Assembly (NCBI GenBank): GCA_964626565.1
Contig: CAZVFX010000005.1
Location: 1 to 64,000, forward strand
Source of the DNA: CAZVFX01 sp964626565
GTDB taxonomy: Bacteria; Myxococcota_A; UBA9042; CAIXZC01
Direction: 5' to 3'
Length of the DNA: 64,000 nucleotides
Shown here: piece after piece, positions 27,615 to 36,592 of the stretch
Numbering within the stretch: the stretch's first letter is position 1
How the letters are laid out: each line of letters begins with the position of its first letter
Notes under the pieces: generated by a model
What the model saw: the letters and a program-made list of their open reading frames with translations, nothing else
Told to the model about the DNA's origin: nothing
The model's database searches: none
Position numbers and translations under genes: made by a program

Positions 27615-28244
27615 TTAAAAATGCCAGGTAAGGGAACCAAGGAGCCGGGACTGGTCCCCCTCGTCCACTTCCTGAGAAAAGCCAACAAATGCGGCAGTTG
27701 CCCGCTCATTCTCCCGGTCCCAGAAGACCAATCTCTCCATGGTGAAACCCACGGACATCCACGGGGCCAGTCGGGCTTGAATTCCCCCGGAGAATCGGGC
27801 CGCCAGGCCGGTATCATCGGCCCGGTAGGACTCCACATCGTTTACGTTCCAATGTGCGGAGGTGTTTGCAAATCCGGCCAGGCCCTGAAAAAAGAGCCTT
27901 ACGTTCTTGGCCACCGGGATATAGAGCCGGGGTCCAACAGTCAGTACGTTCTCGCTTACTTGACGGTTTGCATAGGAAATCGAGTTGTCCAGGTCGGCGT
28001 CAAGCGCCCCTCGAGAGTAGTTCGCCACCAGGTAGTAACGCAGCGGAAACCCTCGAAACCGGCCACCATACCCCAGGGTCACTCCATAGCAGGTAGAAAC
28101 CAGGGCAGTATTTGTCAGGCCGACCCCTCCTTCCCCTTCCAGTATGAAGTGGGTGCCGTGAGCGGCAACGGGGCTCGCTGATGCGATGGTGGTAGCGAGA
28201 ACCAGAATAAACAGGGATGCTCGAAAGCGGTTTTCGGTCGTCAT
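27615..28244 (-). CDS. Outer-membrane beta-barrel protein
   Basis: A 209-aa protein with a signal peptide (MTTENRFRASLFILVLATTI, cleavage near VAA-HG), alternating strands (YGVTLGYGGRFRGFPLRYYL, NVLTVGPRLYIPVAKNVRLF) and a terminal aromatic residue (LGSLTWHF). It looks like a small OmpA/OmpW-like barrel of eight strands; no exact family was recognised. It shares strand with the DUF2914-like lipoprotein upstream, 63 nt away. Its ribosome site GAGGT lies inside a perfect hairpin (28251-28267), suggesting translational control. Confidence 0.75.
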   Translation of the reverse strand: MTTENRFRASLFILVLATTIASASPVAAHGTHFILEGEGGVGLTNTALVSTCYGVTLGYGGRFRGFPLRYYLVANYSRGALDADLDNSISYANRQVSENVLTVGPRLYIPVAKNVRLFFQGLAGFANTSAHWNVNDVESYRADDTGLAARFSGGIQARLAPWMSVGFTMERLVFWDRENERATAAFVGFSQEVDEGDQSRLLGSLTWHF

Positions 28245-28250
28245 AATTCA

Positions 28251-28267
28251 ACCTCGCAGAGCGAGGT
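28251..28267 (-). promoter_or_regulatory. Hairpin sequestering the ribosome-binding site
   Basis: On the minus strand, ACCTCGC-TCT-GCGAGGT is a perfect 7-bp stem with a 3-nt loop ending 6 nt before the ATG at 28244. The only Shine-Dalgarno, GAGGT, is the 3' arm, so folding would hide it. Without a T-tract it is unlikely to be a terminator. Confidence 0.5.
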
Positions 28268-28307
28268 ATACGTACGACACGCTGATTTATTCACTGTTTT
28301 GGGAGAA

Positions 28308-29147
28308 TTATTCCGTGACTGCGAACTTGCCCGCGCCCAACACGTTGCCTGAAAGGTCCTGAATCTGCGCTTCCCACTCGCCCACAGACTTGTCTGTAAG
28401 CCGAATGTAGGACCAGGTACGCCAGTGGGAACTATGACCTACTCTCAGTTGAATAGTTGAGATCTCTTTGCCATCCCGGATCCACACGATGTTTGCGGCA
28501 GTATCTTCGGCTCCGCTATATGAGAACACGGTCCAGCAATAGACCTTGTCGTCCGCAATCTTGAAGCTGTCGGTAGGGTCCACCGGGTTGCGATTCTGCC
28601 GGTCCACCGAGGTGGCGAATTTTATGTTTATGAGGGCCAGGTCGCCGGGAGTCGCCAGAGCTGGTCCACCACCCTCCACTCCCAGTGCTCCGCCACCGGC
28701 GCCGTCCTTCTTGCCGGGCTGCTCACCGCCATCCTTCGTCTTGGTTGGCACCGGCTCTACTACTGCGAGCTTCCGTTTCTTCTTCTTTTTCTCCTTCTTC
28801 TGCACTTTCTTCGGCACAGCAGCCTTCTTGTCAGCCGCTTCGGTCCGGGCCTTTGCCAGCGCCCGTTCCCGCCGCTCCAGTTCTGCCGCCTGCTTTTCGA
28901 TTTCCGCGTATAGGCGATCGATTTCAGCGGTTTGTTTGTCCAGTTTGGCGACCTCCTTGTCCAGCTCCTCGTTCTTCTTGACCAGTTCGTCGACCCTGGC
29001 GCTGAGGCCGGCGACCTGTTTGGCGGTCTCTTCCTGTGCGGACAAATTAGCAGGCACCTCCACCTTCTTCGCCTCTTCCTTGCCGCAACAAGACAGCATC
29101 AGCGCGATGCCTATGGCCATGATTACCAGTCGAGCTTCGCCATTCAT
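28308..29147 (-). CDS. Coiled-coil lipoprotein with DUF2914 domain
   Basis: A 279-aa lipoprotein (MNGEARLVIMAIGIALMLSC). Residues ~35-115 form a heptad-rich coiled coil (LSARVDELVKKNEELDKEV), then a Lys-rich stretch (QKKEKKKKKRK) and a C-terminal DUF2914 domain (~165-279) with the typical VYCWTVFSYSGAEDTA and SSHWRTWSYIRLTD blocks. DUF2914 has no known function. The layout resembles periplasmic spacer proteins linking outer membrane and wall. ATG at 29147 has GGAGGAGG upstream; a longer frame starts at 29168. It has its own promoter and may be co-transcribed with the barrel gene that follows. Confidence 0.85.
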   Translation of the reverse strand: MNGEARLVIMAIGIALMLSCCGKEEAKKVEVPANLSAQEETAKQVAGLSARVDELVKKNEELDKEVAKLDKQTAEIDRLYAEIEKQAAELERRERALAKARTEAADKKAAVPKKVQKKEKKKKKRKLAVVEPVPTKTKDGGEQPGKKDGAGGGALGVEGGGPALATPGDLALINIKFATSVDRQNRNPVDPTDSFKIADDKVYCWTVFSYSGAEDTAANIVWIRDGKEISTIQLRVGHSSHWRTWSYIRLTDKSVGEWEAQIQDLSGNVLGAGKFAVTE

Positions 29148-29179
29148 TGTACCTCCTCCCGGTTCCATTTGTCGGGCGT

Positions 29180-29209
29180 ATTATAGGCGATGAACGGGCC
29201 CCCGTCCAA
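29180..29209 (-). promoter_or_regulatory. Promoter TTGGAC-18-TATAAT for the DUF2914 gene
   Basis: On the minus strand, TTGGAC (29209-29204) and consensus TATAAT (29185-29180) with 18 bp between, 33 nt before the ATG at 29147. Confidence 0.6.
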
Positions 29210-29251
29210 TTCCGACGAGCAACCTTCGTACACGCCCGCGATAACGCGCGG

Positions 29252-29280
29252 TTGACACCCTCTTTCCCCTACTTTATACT
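29252..29280 (+). promoter_or_regulatory. Strong promoter TTGACA-17-TATACT
   Basis: TTGACA (29252-29257) and TATACT (29275-29280) with ideal 17-bp spacing, 40 nt before the ATG at 29320. It is divergent from the promoter at 29180-29209. Confidence 0.8.
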
Positions 29281-29319
29281 GGCCTCCATTGATTTGATTC
29301 TGATGAGGAGGACCAGGCC

Positions 29320-31188
29320 ATGTGGCGCAATGTTCTTGCGGTTGTAGTAGCGGCATCGTTCGTCGTGAGTTGCGGTGGCGGAGAAGAGATAAAGAGGGAA
29401 GGAGTCAAGGCTGCTGCAGTTGCGTCTCCGGAGCCCACGGGCGAAGGAAAGAAAATCGACGAGATGTTGGCTGAGGCGGACAAAACCGCCAAGCTGTCCA
29501 TGGTAAAGGAAGAGGTCCCGAAACCTCCCCTGGTCCATGAATTCTATCAGCTCAACGATGCCTATGCCGCGTCCGGATTCAGGATCGAGGCGCTGCGCAA
29601 GAAGTTGGAAGAAACCGGTACCAGAGGCAGGGCGTACGTCAAGCTCACCAAGTACGCCGACCTCCCCGAGACTGCTGACATCTACGACGACATGGGCAAC
29701 CACCTCAACATCGTGTCGTATCTGTGGGAGCCGGACTTCACCGTTTCGGGCGCCGTGCACAAGAGCGCCAGCAACCACATGATGGGCATGTACCTGTACT
29801 GCAAGGACGGGGGCGACATGTACGTCCACGACCTGAGCACTTTCAGGGTGCACGCTCCCTACGCCAGAAAGGTGATCATTGGCGACACCTCGATAACTGT
29901 GCAATTCATCGACGGGCACAATCTCAAGGGTGAACTGGCCCTGTGGCCCGAGTGCGAAGACGTTGCGGAAGCGCAGTCGAAAGCGGGCGGCTACCAGTCG
30001 CCGTGGGGAGTGCATAAGGAAGTATACAACTTCAATGAGGGAGGGCAGCTCACTTCGTTTGCCTATTCGGACTTGAAGGGAGAGTTGGTGGAGGACATCC
30101 ACGGCATCGCCAAGAAGGAGTTGGGCTGGGCCGACGGACACAAGGTGGAGGAGGCCTTCTTCACCAAGGACGGCATGCTCTCCAAGTATATCTTCAAGTA
30201 CGACGAAGAGGGCCGGCTGGCATCCAAGGCGGTGGTGGACGTCAACAACCAGCCCGCGGTCGACTACCTGGGCGCCGGATACTATGAGTTCGAATACGGC
30301 AGGCGCAACCGGGTGGTCAAGGAGACCCGAAAGGACCAGGTCGGCAACACCTACGAAGTTCACACTTTCGAATACGGAAAATTCAGCCAGGTGGCCACGC
30401 ACAAAGTGCTGGACGGCCAGGGCAACGTCAAGATGACTTTCTTGTCCAACTTCAACAAGAAGGGCGCCCGCACCGATCTGAGCATATTTGATGGTGACTC
30501 AGCGGAAGGCAAACTCAAGAAGGACTTCAACGGCGTAGCCGTCTACCGTTTCGAGTACACCGACAAAGGCGCGATCCTCAAGGAAACCCGCCACGGCACC
30601 ACAACGGTTCTGGACAAGGAAGGCAAGGAAGGCAACCTGCTGACCAACGGACTGGACGGGTGGGCCATCATCGAAAACACCTACCAGCTCAACGAGGACA
30701 AGGAGCTGACGACCACCATCGAGACCAACCGTTCAGCCAAGGTCGACGAGGCCGGCAACGAAGTGTTTGAGGAATTGCGGAACAACGAAGGGCAGCTCGT
30801 ACACACCCTTGAGCACGTCTACGTTGAGAACGCCCTTGTCTCGTCAATAAAGACCTTGTTCGAAAAACGGCTCCCGACCAAAAGGATCCACATGGATGCG
30901 GAAGGCAAGGTGGCCTACGTCGAACTGCTGCAGTACAACACTGACGGCCTGTTGATGGAAGTTGCGTACTTCCTGGAAGACGGCACCTCCCCGACCTTGT
31001 CCCCCGATGGTTTCCACAAGTCGATCAAGACTTACATGGAAGACCAGCGGCCCAAATCGGAAGCCTATCACGATGCTGCGGGCATCAAGCTCAAGACCAA
31101 GATGTTCGAGTACAACGAAGCAGACGGAAAATTCAAGGGGATCAAGTTCTACGACGCCGAAGGCAAACCAATCCCCATCGCCAAATAG
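29320..31188 (+). CDS. Large periplasmic lipoprotein with beta-strand repeats
   Basis: A 622-aa lipoprotein (MWRNVLAVVVAASFVVSC). After a ~70-residue linker, most of the protein consists of degenerate repeats of about 25-40 residues with aromatic-rich strands and (D/N)xxG turns, such as FTKDGMLSKYIFKYDEEGR, YYEFEYGRRNRVVKETRKD and HTFEYGKFSQVATHKVLDG. These resemble YD/RHS- or YwqK/MORN-like strand repeats, without the RHS core or any toxin tail. It is controlled by a near-consensus promoter, so it is probably well expressed. The ATG at 29320 follows GAGGAGGACCAGGCC. The function is unknown. Confidence 0.82.
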   Translation: MWRNVLAVVVAASFVVSCGGGEEIKREGVKAAAVASPEPTGEGKKIDEMLAEADKTAKLSMVKEEVPKPPLVHEFYQLNDAYAASGFRIEALRKKLEETGTRGRAYVKLTKYADLPETADIYDDMGNHLNIVSYLWEPDFTVSGAVHKSASNHMMGMYLYCKDGGDMYVHDLSTFRVHAPYARKVIIGDTSITVQFIDGHNLKGELALWPECEDVAEAQSKAGGYQSPWGVHKEVYNFNEGGQLTSFAYSDLKGELVEDIHGIAKKELGWADGHKVEEAFFTKDGMLSKYIFKYDEEGRLASKAVVDVNNQPAVDYLGAGYYEFEYGRRNRVVKETRKDQVGNTYEVHTFEYGKFSQVATHKVLDGQGNVKMTFLSNFNKKGARTDLSIFDGDSAEGKLKKDFNGVAVYRFEYTDKGAILKETRHGTTTVLDKEGKEGNLLTNGLDGWAIIENTYQLNEDKELTTTIETNRSAKVDEAGNEVFEELRNNEGQLVHTLEHVYVENALVSSIKTLFEKRLPTKRIHMDAEGKVAYVELLQYNTDGLLMEVAYFLEDGTSPTLSPDGFHKSIKTYMEDQRPKSEAYHDAAGIKLKTKMFEYNEADGKFKGIKFYDAEGKPIPIAK

Positions 31189-31200
31189 ACTGCCAACGAC

Positions 31201-34200
31201 TTACTTCTGCGTAACAAACTCGGCTGTCCCGTACAGGTCCTGGTATGCAGCCCAGGTGGTGGGACAGGTTTGTGCCAGAGCACACTCGCGGCACGGCTCG
31301 GCCTTGGGTCGTGAGTCCCGGCGATGACCGGCCATTGAGTCTTCGGCTCGGTGCAGGTCCGAGGCTTTGAAGCGGCCAAAGTCCTCCACCGCCTCCACAG
31401 TCCCCCTGGACTCGGCGTCCAGGTGGCAAAGCGGGATCGCTTCGGTGTCTGCCTCGAGTCCCAAACGCCTCGCCTCGGCCAACGCTTCCCGCACATAGGG
31501 CGACGCCTCTTCCAGTTTCACCAGCGGTGCACTATTCCAGCTTGGCCCCAACTTCACCGGCCGGGAAAAATTGAACTGGATACGGGGGGCGCCCAGTTCA
31601 TGCACAAAGCGGGTAATGTCGGCCAGCGCCTGATAGTTACGACGCACGATGGGCACCGTGACCATAAAAGAGAGCTTCAACCGGGCGAGATTCTTGAGCC
31701 CCGCCACCGTCTGCTGAAACGCTCCTTCGTCCCCGGCGACCCGGTCGTGCAACCCCTCGTCGTGCCCGTACAACGACACCTCGAAGAAGTTGACGCCCGA
31801 CGAGACAAAACGCTTGATGTACTGCTCGTAAGCCAGCACCCGGCCGTTGGTCTGAACCTGGACGTGGGAGAAACCCATGCCCCGAGCGCGTTTGGCCAAT
31901 GCGGGCAAGTCTCTACGCAAGGTGGGCTCACCTCGCAGAAATACCAGTTCGGTGCAGCCCTGTTGCCGCGCCCGAGATATCTCCTCCAGCGCTTGCTGGG
32001 GAGTTTTGTCCGGTTCGTGCGCGATATCCGCTACCGTGCAGTGGGCGCAACGACTGTTGCACCGGGTGGTGAGCCTTAGCAGCAGGCGGCCGCCGGCCGG
32101 TGCGGGGGCGGCTGACGCCTGGTCCGGAGGAGAGGGCGCTCGGCCGGGCTCAGGACGACGTTGTTTCTGAACGGCCTTCCCGGTGGCCTCACTGCCTTCC
32201 ACCGGTCCGCCGCCGTTGCGAACCACCGCGGCCCGATCCACCAGGTAGCTGCCCATGGCCAGATAGTCGGCTCCCAGATGCAGGAAACTGCTGAGCGATT
32301 CCTCCGGCGTGTTGACGATGGGCTCCCACGCAGTGTTGAACGACGTGTTGAGCGCCATGGGCAAACCGGTAAGTTGCTCGAAATGCTCCAGCATCTCGTA
32401 GTAGCGGGGATTGTGCTCTTTTCGCACCGATTGCGGCCGCGTCGTATTGTCGTGGTGCAGCACCGCCGGAATGTCGTCCAACTTGTCCTTTCTCACAGGC
32501 ACGGTGAACAACATGAAGGGAGAGGGGAAATCCGCCTCAAAATAATCCCCTTCCCGTCCCTCGATAATGGAGGGACCGAAGGGGCGCCACCACTGGCGTC
32601 CCTTGAGGATGTTCACCCTCTCCTTGATCTTACGTGAGCGCGGATCCGCAAGCACCGTGCGTGCGCCCAAGGCGCGAGGACCGAACTCCAACCGTCCCTG
32701 GTGCCAGCACACCACCTTGCCATCCGCCACCAACTGGGCACTGTCTCTGGCGATGGAGTCGGTCCTCGTGTAGGGGACTCCGGCGCGCGCCAGAGTTTCC
32801 TGAATATACTCATCAGAGTACTCGGGACCGAGGTAGGAATGCCCCGGGCCCGGTTCCGGGTTCTCACCGGTCACTTCCCGGTGAGCCTCAAGGGCCGCAC
32901 CCAGCGCGGTCCCCGCATCATGGGCCGCGGGCTGGATAAACATGTTCTTCACACCGAAATGCTGCCGCAGCCGGTAGTTCATGCGGCAGTTGAGAGCCAC
33001 GCCGCCGGCCAGACAGAGGTTGTCCGCCTTACGGCCCGCCAGCCCTTCCTCAATGAGGTTGATCACCACCCCTTCCAGCGCTTCCTGGATGCTGGCCGCC
33101 AGCCGGATGTGGTCGTCGCTCAAGGGTGCATCCCGGTGCCGCTGCAAGTGACCGAACTGCTCCGCTATTCCCATCTGGCGAATGCTGTGGTCCAGGTGGC
33201 TGTTTGCAGACATGAAGGGGGTAAAATCGAAGCCGGAGCCGCCCAGCGCGGCCAACCCCATGGTGGAGCCTTGTCCAAACCTTCCAAACCCCAGGATTCT
33301 GGTTACCGTTTCGTAGACTCCGCCGATGAGGGAATCCTGCCCGACCAGCACATCGAATACCCGGCTGATCTTTCCTCCCTCCACATCGAAGAAGGCCGCG
33401 GTCTCCCGCTCGCCCCTTCCGTCAACGGTAAAGGCGAAACAGTCGTCCATGCCGGAAACCCGAACTGCGGACGCGGCGTGGGCCAGATGGTGGGGAATGA
33501 ACATGAAGCGGCCTGATTGCAGCGTGCGCGGCGGAGAGGAGGGGTCGTCGAGGGAATAGGTCCGCATGAAGCGTCCCGGGATGCCGTTGATAGCAATGAC
33601 ATCCACGTCATCCAGGGTGATGTTCGCCATTTCGAGGAGCCGGTTCGCCGCGCGCCAGGGGATGGCCGGCTCTACGGCTAGAGATGGGTCCGCCACCACG
33701 GTGACTCCCGGCCTTCCGGGGGGGAACCAACCGAATTGCTTGCGCCGTCGCAGCCGTTCTTCTTCCAAGGCCCCAAGGATCTTCCCGTCACGAATCAACG
33801 CGGCCCCATGATGCTGCTGGGTGGTCATTGAGAGGCCCAAAATGGTGAGGTGTTTTCCGTACTTGCGGGGCTGCTGCCAGGAGGGCGGCCGGGTTTCCTT
33901 CGCCACTTCGGCGTCGGGACGGGACAACATGGAGAGCCATCCTTCTTCCTTCAAACCGAGGGAGACCGGCTCGGACTCCGCTTCGGCAGCGGTGCCCGGA
34001 GCCAATGCCAACGCGGGGCAGAACTCTACGCACTCCAGACATTGAATGCACTTCTCTCCATCGATTCGGGGGATTTGTCCCCCGCCCGGAAGCGGCTCCA
34101 GCGTAATGCAGTTCGCCGGGCAAACCACAGCGCACTGCCCGTGGCCTTGACACCGCTCGGGATCCACGCTGATCCGCTGGTGTCCATCACCCTCTGCCGC

Positions 34201-36582
34201 GGGCCTGACGGCTGCGGGCCAGCGGCTGTTCTCCGCCGGCACCCCTTTCACCTTCAGCCCCTCGGCAACCGCATAACGATATCCGGCTTCAGCCGCCAGG
34301 CCTACCGGAGTGGACGCTGACGCGTTCCGCCCGGAGATCTCAAGCGCGACCCGGTCCACGGCGACAGGATCGGAGCCGGCGAGAAAAAGCCCCGGCTCAG
34401 GCATGTCGGCAACAAACAGCCCGCAAGGAATGGTCTGCACCAGGTCGACAGGGAACCCATCCTCCACACCGGCGACCAGGCAGCGGACGCCCAGAGAGGC
34501 AACATGCCGGCGGCCGATCTGCTCGAGACTGTGGCTGGACAGGGGCCGGCCCGTGCCCAGGGGGTCTGCGAGCCCCTGCACCAATGCTGTGGAATGCTCC
34601 GGCGGCAGCATCGAAAACATGCTCTCGCACGCGCCGCTGAAGGGATCTGTATCCAGAGTGACCAGGGACACGATCTGGTCGAAGTCGTGGAGGGTCATGG
34701 CATCGCCGGGAGCGCCGCCGGTCTCCTCCTTGGTGAGCAGCCTCATCTCTTCATGCCGGAACGGCAGGAAGCGGGCGGAGTGTCGATCGCTCAACTCTTT
34801 AAGCGCCGCGACCGCGGCGCTCGCCCCTTCCTGGTCGCCGGAATACCCCAGCGCCAGGTGTGGTCGGGTGCCGGCCGCGGTGAATCCGTCCACCAGTTCG
34901 GCGATGAGTTGGAGGTCGGGGAGGCCGGCGCCCGTGAGCCCGACTTTCAGAAGTACCCACGGCAACTCCCGGGCGGAGCGCAACGGCTCGTGTTCGCACA
35001 GCGGGTCTTCGGCGGGGAAGCTGTCTCCCGCCTGCTCGGCTGCGGCCCTGCAGCCGCAGCAAGTGCCCCGGTACTCGCAGTACCCACAACGACCGGTAGT
35101 GTCGGTGGGCACCCGCATGGTTACGAAATCGGGCGCGGTTTCCCACACCGTTGCAAAATCAAGGTCGGCGGCAACAAGATCGGCGCCGGGCCGATTGAGC
35201 TGGGCGCACGGACTCATGCGACCGTCAGGGGCGATAAACGCAGTCTCGACTCCGCCGGGGCAGCCCCTTCCACGAGGAATACGAGGCGGTTCACGACCTT
35301 CCTCATCAGCAGCTTCAACTGCCAGCATCAGCGCTCGCCGGTAACCCGGCAAACAGCGGGGCGCAACATCCATACCGCTGGTGCGACCCGATTTGGTGTA
35401 CTCCAAGAGCCAGTCGGCGAGCCAGGTCATCGCTTGTGCGTCGGGAACCTCGCCCGGGACCGCCTGGTCGAAAGCAAAGGTCGAGCGGGGACACCACACG
35501 GAGGGGGACATCGCGATTACCCGTGCCACCTCAGCGTCAAGGACGGACGGTTCAAGTCCCGACGCGGGCAGCACACTTTCGACCGCAAGGGTGAGTTTCT
35601 GGGCTTTGGCGACCCTGGCCCAGGTTTCGGCAACGGGGTCAGCCTGGCCGGCGTGCAAGGTCACCCGGACCCCGAACAGGCCCGCACCCTGAAGCTCGCG
35701 GAACAAGCGGGCATCGGGCTTCCTGGTGCGGGGATGGATAGTCACCTTGAGCCCGGCTGCGGACGCACGGGACACAATTTCCGTGATGCCGGGCCGGTCC
35801 AGCGGGTCCTCTCCCTCTCCTGCGGACAGCACCAGGTGCGCCCCCCGAAACGAGGCGATGGAATCCAACAATACCGCGGCCTGAGCGTCGTCGAGTACCG
35901 GCCCTTCCGATGCACCGGTCACCTGCCAGACCACCTCCCGGGGTCGGAATCCCTTGACCGGCCTCACCAGCGGGACAAGACCCCCGCTAAGGCGCACCAG
36001 CGCGTTTGCCGAGAGGCGGTTTTCCGCGGGGGAAGTTCCCCGGGCCACCACTGAGACTTCGGCGATATCCACGCCACCGTCGCGGGACGTCCCCTCTTCC
36101 CAGGCTTCCGCCGCAATCTGCTCTCCCCGCGGCTTGAGTCCGGGCGAGTCTGCCGGCGGCAAACCCTCACCTGTCTCGAAACCCACCTCCCGGCTCCGGC
36201 AGGCATCCAGCGCGGAATTCCAGTAGGGCAACAACGCTTCGTCCGGAGGCAGCGCCGCGGTGGAAGAAGCGACAAACCGGATGCCCGCAACTCCCCGAAA
36301 GCGGTCGTCCACGAAGCGGACAAAATCAGGGAGATAGCGGCACGTCGCGGCGGCCACCGGGTGCTCGAGGATGATCCGCCCGTCAGCGGCGAGCAAGGAC
36401 TCCACCTCGGTGCAAACCGCGTGAAATTGTCCGTACGCACCGGTGGCAGCCTCGAACAACTCCTCGAGATGAGAAGGCAGCAGAACCACCAGTTCGGTGC
36501 GGCTCGTTCTCGCCTGCAAAAACAGCTCCTGCCAACGCGGCGTACCCAGATAGTCGGTCACAGCAATAGTCGATTCGGTCAT
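31201..36582 (-). CDS. Giant radical SAM / DUF362 / ferredoxin / carbamoyltransferase fusion
   Basis: A 1793-aa cytoplasmic protein with six modules. (1) ~20-165: resembles only the C-terminal half of a radical SAM barrel. (2) ~210-420: a second barrel whose start reads EVVWQVTGASEGP, lacking the CxxxCxxC site, followed by a SPASM-like Cys region (GCPGG ~439; CGYCEYRGTCCGC ~497-512). (3) ~540-800: DUF362-like. (4) two [4Fe-4S] motifs (CQGHGQCAVVCPANC ~810; CIQCLECVEFC ~843). (5) ~905-1455: NodU/TobZ carbamoyltransferase (HHLAHAASA, TVDGRGE, LEFGPRALGARTVLADPR, NTSFN). (6) ~1495-1793: intact radical SAM (CNSRCAHC, LRGEPTL). Carbamoyltransferases of this family move carbamoyl from carbamoyl phosphate to hydroxyls. 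The start at 36582 is 10 nt after the upstream radical SAM stop. The substrate is unknown. Confidence 0.9.
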   Translation of the reverse strand: MTESTIAVTDYLGTPRWQELFLQARTSRTELVVLLPSHLEELFEAATGAYGQFHAVCTEVESLLAADGRIILEHPVAAATCRYLPDFVRFVDDRFRGVAGIRFVASSTAALPPDEALLPYWNSALDACRSREVGFETGEGLPPADSPGLKPRGEQIAAEAWEEGTSRDGGVDIAEVSVVARGTSPAENRLSANALVRLSGGLVPLVRPVKGFRPREVVWQVTGASEGPVLDDAQAAVLLDSIASFRGAHLVLSAGEGEDPLDRPGITEIVSRASAAGLKVTIHPRTRKPDARLFRELQGAGLFGVRVTLHAGQADPVAETWARVAKAQKLTLAVESVLPASGLEPSVLDAEVARVIAMSPSVWCPRSTFAFDQAVPGEVPDAQAMTWLADWLLEYTKSGRTSGMDVAPRCLPGYRRALMLAVEAADEEGREPPRIPRGRGCPGGVETAFIAPDGRMSPCAQLNRPGADLVAADLDFATVWETAPDFVTMRVPTDTTGRCGYCEYRGTCCGCRAAAEQAGDSFPAEDPLCEHEPLRSARELPWVLLKVGLTGAGLPDLQLIAELVDGFTAAGTRPHLALGYSGDQEGASAAVAALKELSDRHSARFLPFRHEEMRLLTKEETGGAPGDAMTLHDFDQIVSLVTLDTDPFSGACESMFSMLPPEHSTALVQGLADPLGTGRPLSSHSLEQIGRRHVASLGVRCLVAGVEDGFPVDLVQTIPCGLFVADMPEPGLFLAGSDPVAVDRVALEISGRNASASTPVGLAAEAGYRYAVAEGLKVKGVPAENSRWPAAVRPAAEGDGHQRISVDPERCQGHGQCAVVCPANCITLEPLPGGGQIPRIDGEKCIQCLECVEFCPALALAPGTAAEAESEPVSLGLKEEGWLSMLSRPDAEVAKETRPPSWQQPRKYGKHLTILGLSMTTQQHHGAALIRDGKILGALEEERLRRRKQFGWFPPGRPGVTVVADPSLAVEPAIPWRAANRLLEMANITLDDVDVIAINGIPGRFMRTYSLDDPSSPPRTLQSGRFMFIPHHLAHAASAVRVSGMDDCFAFTVDGRGERETAAFFDVEGGKISRVFDVLVGQDSLIGGVYETVTRILGFGRFGQGSTMGLAALGGSGFDFTPFMSANSHLDHSIRQMGIAEQFGHLQRHRDAPLSDDHIRLAASIQEALEGVVINLIEEGLAGRKADNLCLAGGVALNCRMNYRLRQHFGVKNMFIQPAAHDAGTALGAALEAHREVTGENPEPGPGHSYLGPEYSDEYIQETLARAGVPYTRTDSIARDSAQLVADGKVVCWHQGRLEFGPRALGARTVLADPRSRKIKERVNILKGRQWWRPFGPSIIEGREGDYFEADFPSPFMLFTVPVRKDKLDDIPAVLHHDNTTRPQSVRKEHNPRYYEMLEHFEQLTGLPMALNTSFNTAWEPIVNTPEESLSSFLHLGADYLAMGSYLVDRAAVVRNGGGPVEGSEATGKAVQKQRRPEPGRAPSPPDQASAAPAPAGGRLLLRLTTRCNSRCAHCTVADIAHEPDKTPQQALEEISRARQQGCTELVFLRGEPTLRRDLPALAKRARGMGFSHVQVQTNGRVLAYEQYIKRFVSSGVNFFEVSLYGHDEGLHDRVAGDEGAFQQTVAGLKNLARLKLSFMVTVPIVRRNYQALADITRFVHELGAPRIQFNFSRPVKLGPSWNSAPLVKLEEASPYVREALAEARRLGLEADTEAIPLCHLDAESRGTVEAVEDFGRFKASDLHRAEDSMAGHRRDSRPKAEPCRECALAQTCPTTWAAYQDLYGTAEFVTQK

Positions 36583-36592
36583 GTAGATGTGC

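Noticed and set aside
34310..36054. Long plus-strand open frames opposite the megaprotein gene (34310-35344, 34504-36054)
   Set aside because: They are antisense shadows of a high-GC coding strand; they have no ribosome sites or known domains, while the minus frame has many family motifs.
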